Shown here: positions 36,457 to 38,240 of the stretch, in pieces
Position numbering within the stretch: the first letter of the stretch is position 1
Layout of the letters: the number at the start of each line of letters is the position of its first letter
Origin: Bacteroides sp.
GTDB taxonomy: Bacteria > Bacteroidota > Bacteroidia > Bacteroidales > Bacteroidaceae
NCBI GenBank assembly: GCA_030151885.1
Contig: JASLCG010000098.1
Location: 1-38,240, forward strand
DNA: 38,240 bases
Direction: 5' to 3'
Program-made: the position numbers and the translations under genes
The notes under the pieces: generated by a model
What the model was told of the DNA's origin: nothing
What the model saw: the letters and a program-made list of their open reading frames with translations, nothing else
Database searches by the model: none

Positions 36457-38100
36457 ATGACAACCATATATAATAAAATATTAAAGTATGTAGGAACGAG
36501 TGTTACTGCATTACTAGTTACTTTTTTTATTTCCAGCTGTGAAAGTCGATTGGAAGAAAAACCATACAACTTCTACGGAGAAGATTATTATAGTTCGACC
36601 CATAGATTAAACATGGGGCTTAGGGGTGTTTACGAGGTTTTTAGTGAGTTAAATACTTACGGACAATATTGGATGGTGTATGATACTGATACAGATATTG
36701 CTCATATTAATGGTGCTACTTTAGGCCATGTAGCTAGAGATTTAGCACATTATAATGTTACTGCAAATCATGCTTGGCTTGAAGCTTCTTGGGGAGCATA
36801 TTATTCGGGTATAAATAGAGCTAATTTGTTATTAGAAAATTGTACTAAAGTAGATATAAAAGAGACTAAGGCCGATACAGTATTATATAATAACTATATA
36901 GCAGAGGCAAAAACAATGCGTGCGTTAGCCTACTTTGATTTAGTACGTTTGTTTGGTGATGTTCCTTTAAAAACTAACCATTCTGAAGCACAACACAATT
37001 TTAACTTGAAAAGGACTCCATCAGAAGAGGTATATAATTTTATTATAGATGAGATAGAAGAGGCTATACCAAACTTGTTTAACTACGATGAATATCCAGG
37101 AGGTTTTGTAGGCCGTCTCTCTAAAACTGCTGCTCAAGCTATGTTAGCGAGAGTGTACTTGTTTAAAGCTGGTTATAAATTGAATATTGAAGGAGAAATG
37201 ACTCGTCCAGACAACTTCAAAGATTACTATAAAAAAGCTGTTGAGTTATGTAATGATGTAATTAAATCTGGTAAGCACGAGTTAAATCCTAGTTACGAAC
37301 GTGTGTTTAAAAATATGTGTGAGTTAACTCTAGAACCAAAAGAAAATATCTTTGAAATTCAATTCTTTAATCCTGTTGGAGCTAATAAACATGTTAGTAA
37401 CCAAGGTACGTATAATGGGCCATCTATCCATCAAAATTCACAATATGGGCGTGCTAACTCTTTTGTGAAGACATTACCAACTTTCGCGGAAACTTTTGCA
37501 GAAGGAGATTTGAGAAAAGAGGTTGCTATTGCTGATTGGCAAATAGATAAGAATAATGATGTTAAAATAATAAACATGAAAAAGGCTTATACTTGGGCAC
37601 CTGGTAAATGGCGTAGGAATTGGCAAAAAGCAGAGATTAAAGATATGAATAATACAGATGTAAATGTTGTTTTAATGCGATATTCAGATGTTTTATTAAT
37701 GAAGGCCGAGGCTCTAAATGAGATAAATAATGGCCCTACTGATGAGGCTATTGATGCAATTAATAAAGTGCTTTATCGTGCATATACTAATGATAAAGGG
37801 GCGGTAAAAAAAGCTGATTTTGACTATGGTTCTTTTTTAGAGTTTATAATCGCAGAGCGTGCCAGAGAACTTTGTTTTGAAGGTGGTCGTAGAATGGATT
37901 TAATTCGCTGGAACAGACTGGGAGAAAGAATAGAGACAACTAAAAATCAAGTGCAAAAATTGATGGACGAAAACATCATGAATAAATTCAACTACTTAGC
38001 AGGAGAAAAGTTTGAGAGTGGTAAACATGAGCTTTATCCGATTCCTGGTAGAGAAATTCGTGAAACAGGTTCTCTTTGGAAGCAAAATAATGGATATTAA
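36457..38100 (+). CDS. susD: SusD/RagB-family surface glycan-binding lipoprotein
   Basis: This outer-membrane lipoprotein of 547 residues forms the lid over the SusC channel and binds the target oligosaccharide. The leader ends FFISSC with lipidated Cys28. The TPR-like N-terminal region includes NRANLLLENC and YIAEAKTMRALAYFDLVRLFGDVPL, the latter highly typical of SusD. The C-terminal RagB/SusD domain has VVLMRYSDVLLMKAEALNEI, AERARELCFEGGRRMDLIRW and YPIPGREI. It lies 12 nt after susC. No SusE/F-like surface protein follows: the next gene is a sugar kinase. Confidence 0.97.
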   Translation: MTTIYNKILKYVGTSVTALLVTFFISSCESRLEEKPYNFYGEDYYSSTHRLNMGLRGVYEVFSELNTYGQYWMVYDTDTDIAHINGATLGHVARDLAHYNVTANHAWLEASWGAYYSGINRANLLLENCTKVDIKETKADTVLYNNYIAEAKTMRALAYFDLVRLFGDVPLKTNHSEAQHNFNLKRTPSEEVYNFIIDEIEEAIPNLFNYDEYPGGFVGRLSKTAAQAMLARVYLFKAGYKLNIEGEMTRPDNFKDYYKKAVELCNDVIKSGKHELNPSYERVFKNMCELTLEPKENIFEIQFFNPVGANKHVSNQGTYNGPSIHQNSQYGRANSFVKTLPTFAETFAEGDLRKEVAIADWQIDKNNDVKIINMKKAYTWAPGKWRRNWQKAEIKDMNNTDVNVVLMRYSDVLLMKAEALNEINNGPTDEAIDAINKVLYRAYTNDKGAVKKADFDYGSFLEFIIAERARELCFEGGRRMDLIRWNRLGERIETTKNQVQKLMDENIMNKFNYLAGEKFESGKHELYPIPGREIRETGSLWKQNNGY

Positions 38101-38114
38101 TTAATGGAAATATT

Positions 38115-38146
38115 AGAAATGCCTAGTTATGTGACTAGGTATTTCT
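38115..38146 (+). terminator. Hairpin between susD and the kinase gene
   Basis: AGAAATGCCTAGT (38115-38127) and ACTAGGTATTTCT (38134-38146) form a 13-bp stem with one G-U pair and a six-base loop. No T-run follows, and the next gene starts 27 nt further. It could be a terminator, a partial terminator setting the susCD-to-kinase ratio, or an mRNA 3' stabiliser. Confidence 0.6.
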
Positions 38147-38173
38147 ATATCAAAGAATATAAAATAGTAAGAA

Positions 38174-38240
38174 ATGAAAAAAGTCATCACATTTGGTGAG
38201 ATAATGCTGCGTTTAGCCACACCTGGCTACAATCGCTTCA
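38174..38240 (+). CDS. kdgK: 2-keto-3-deoxygluconate kinase (partial, 5' end)
   Basis: Only the first 22 codons are in the window. MKKVITFGEIMLRL followed by ATPGYNRF is the characteristic start of Bacteroidota PfkB-family 2-dehydro-3-deoxygluconokinases. The enzyme phosphorylates KDG, which arises from the unsaturated uronate released by GH88 after isomerisation and reduction. Its place at the end of a lyase-GH88 locus fits this exactly. Other PfkB sugar kinases begin in a similar way, so the call depends partly on context. Confidence 0.75.
   Translation, partial: MKKVITFGEIMLRLATPGYNRF

Overview
The window reads as a chromosomal segment of a low-G+C member of the Bacteroidales, probably Bacteroidaceae-like. 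The evidence is a SusC/SusD pair, a hybrid two-component system (HTCS), a long-tailed bS16, promoters of the Bacteroides type (TTTG-like, 19-20 nt, TAnnTTTG) and a V-type ATPase operon in the DUF2764 layout. Species cannot be fixed from sequence alone. The low G+C would fit relatives of Bacteroides coprosuis better than the common human gut Bacteroides, but that is a guess.

Layout. 1-1035: about 1 kb of very AT-rich DNA without a gene, ending in a promoter. 1036-8572: seven-gene V-ATPase operon (E, DUF2764, A, B, D, I, K) closed by a strong terminator. 8791-13024: two-gene glycogen module, a eukaryote-like GT3 glycogen synthase and a GT35 alpha-glucan phosphorylase. 13174-15161, minus strand: rpsP (bS16) and an NhaC-type Na+/H+ antiporter. 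15339-18067: a small His-rich membrane protein and a TonB-dependent receptor with a Cys-x-x-Cys in its plug. 18177-19148: a UPF0104/flippase-like membrane protein. 19299 to the end: a polysaccharide utilisation locus (PUL).

The PUL encodes two tandem PL12 heparinase-III-like lyases, a serine-type S1 sulfatase, an HTCS regulator, a GH88 unsaturated glucuronyl hydrolase, a large DUF4962/heparinase II/III lyase resembling PL15 exolyases, SusC, SusD and the first 22 codons of a 2-keto-3-deoxygluconate kinase. The set matches use of a heparan-sulfate or heparosan-like glycosaminoglycan. SusC/D would import oligosaccharides, the lyases cut them to unsaturated disaccharides, the sulfatase desulfates them, GH88 releases the unsaturated uronate, and KdgK feeds its keto-deoxy product into central metabolism. 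The HTCS would sense the oligosaccharides.

I found no CRISPR array, insertion sequence, phage gene, tRNA or rRNA, and no system that is clearly new. The points most worth a second look are the V-ATPase (Na+-ligand signature in K; no C, F or G subunit), the His-rich protein/TonB receptor pair, the PL12 tandem with different predicted sorting, and symmetric or repeated motifs upstream of the PUL transcription units.
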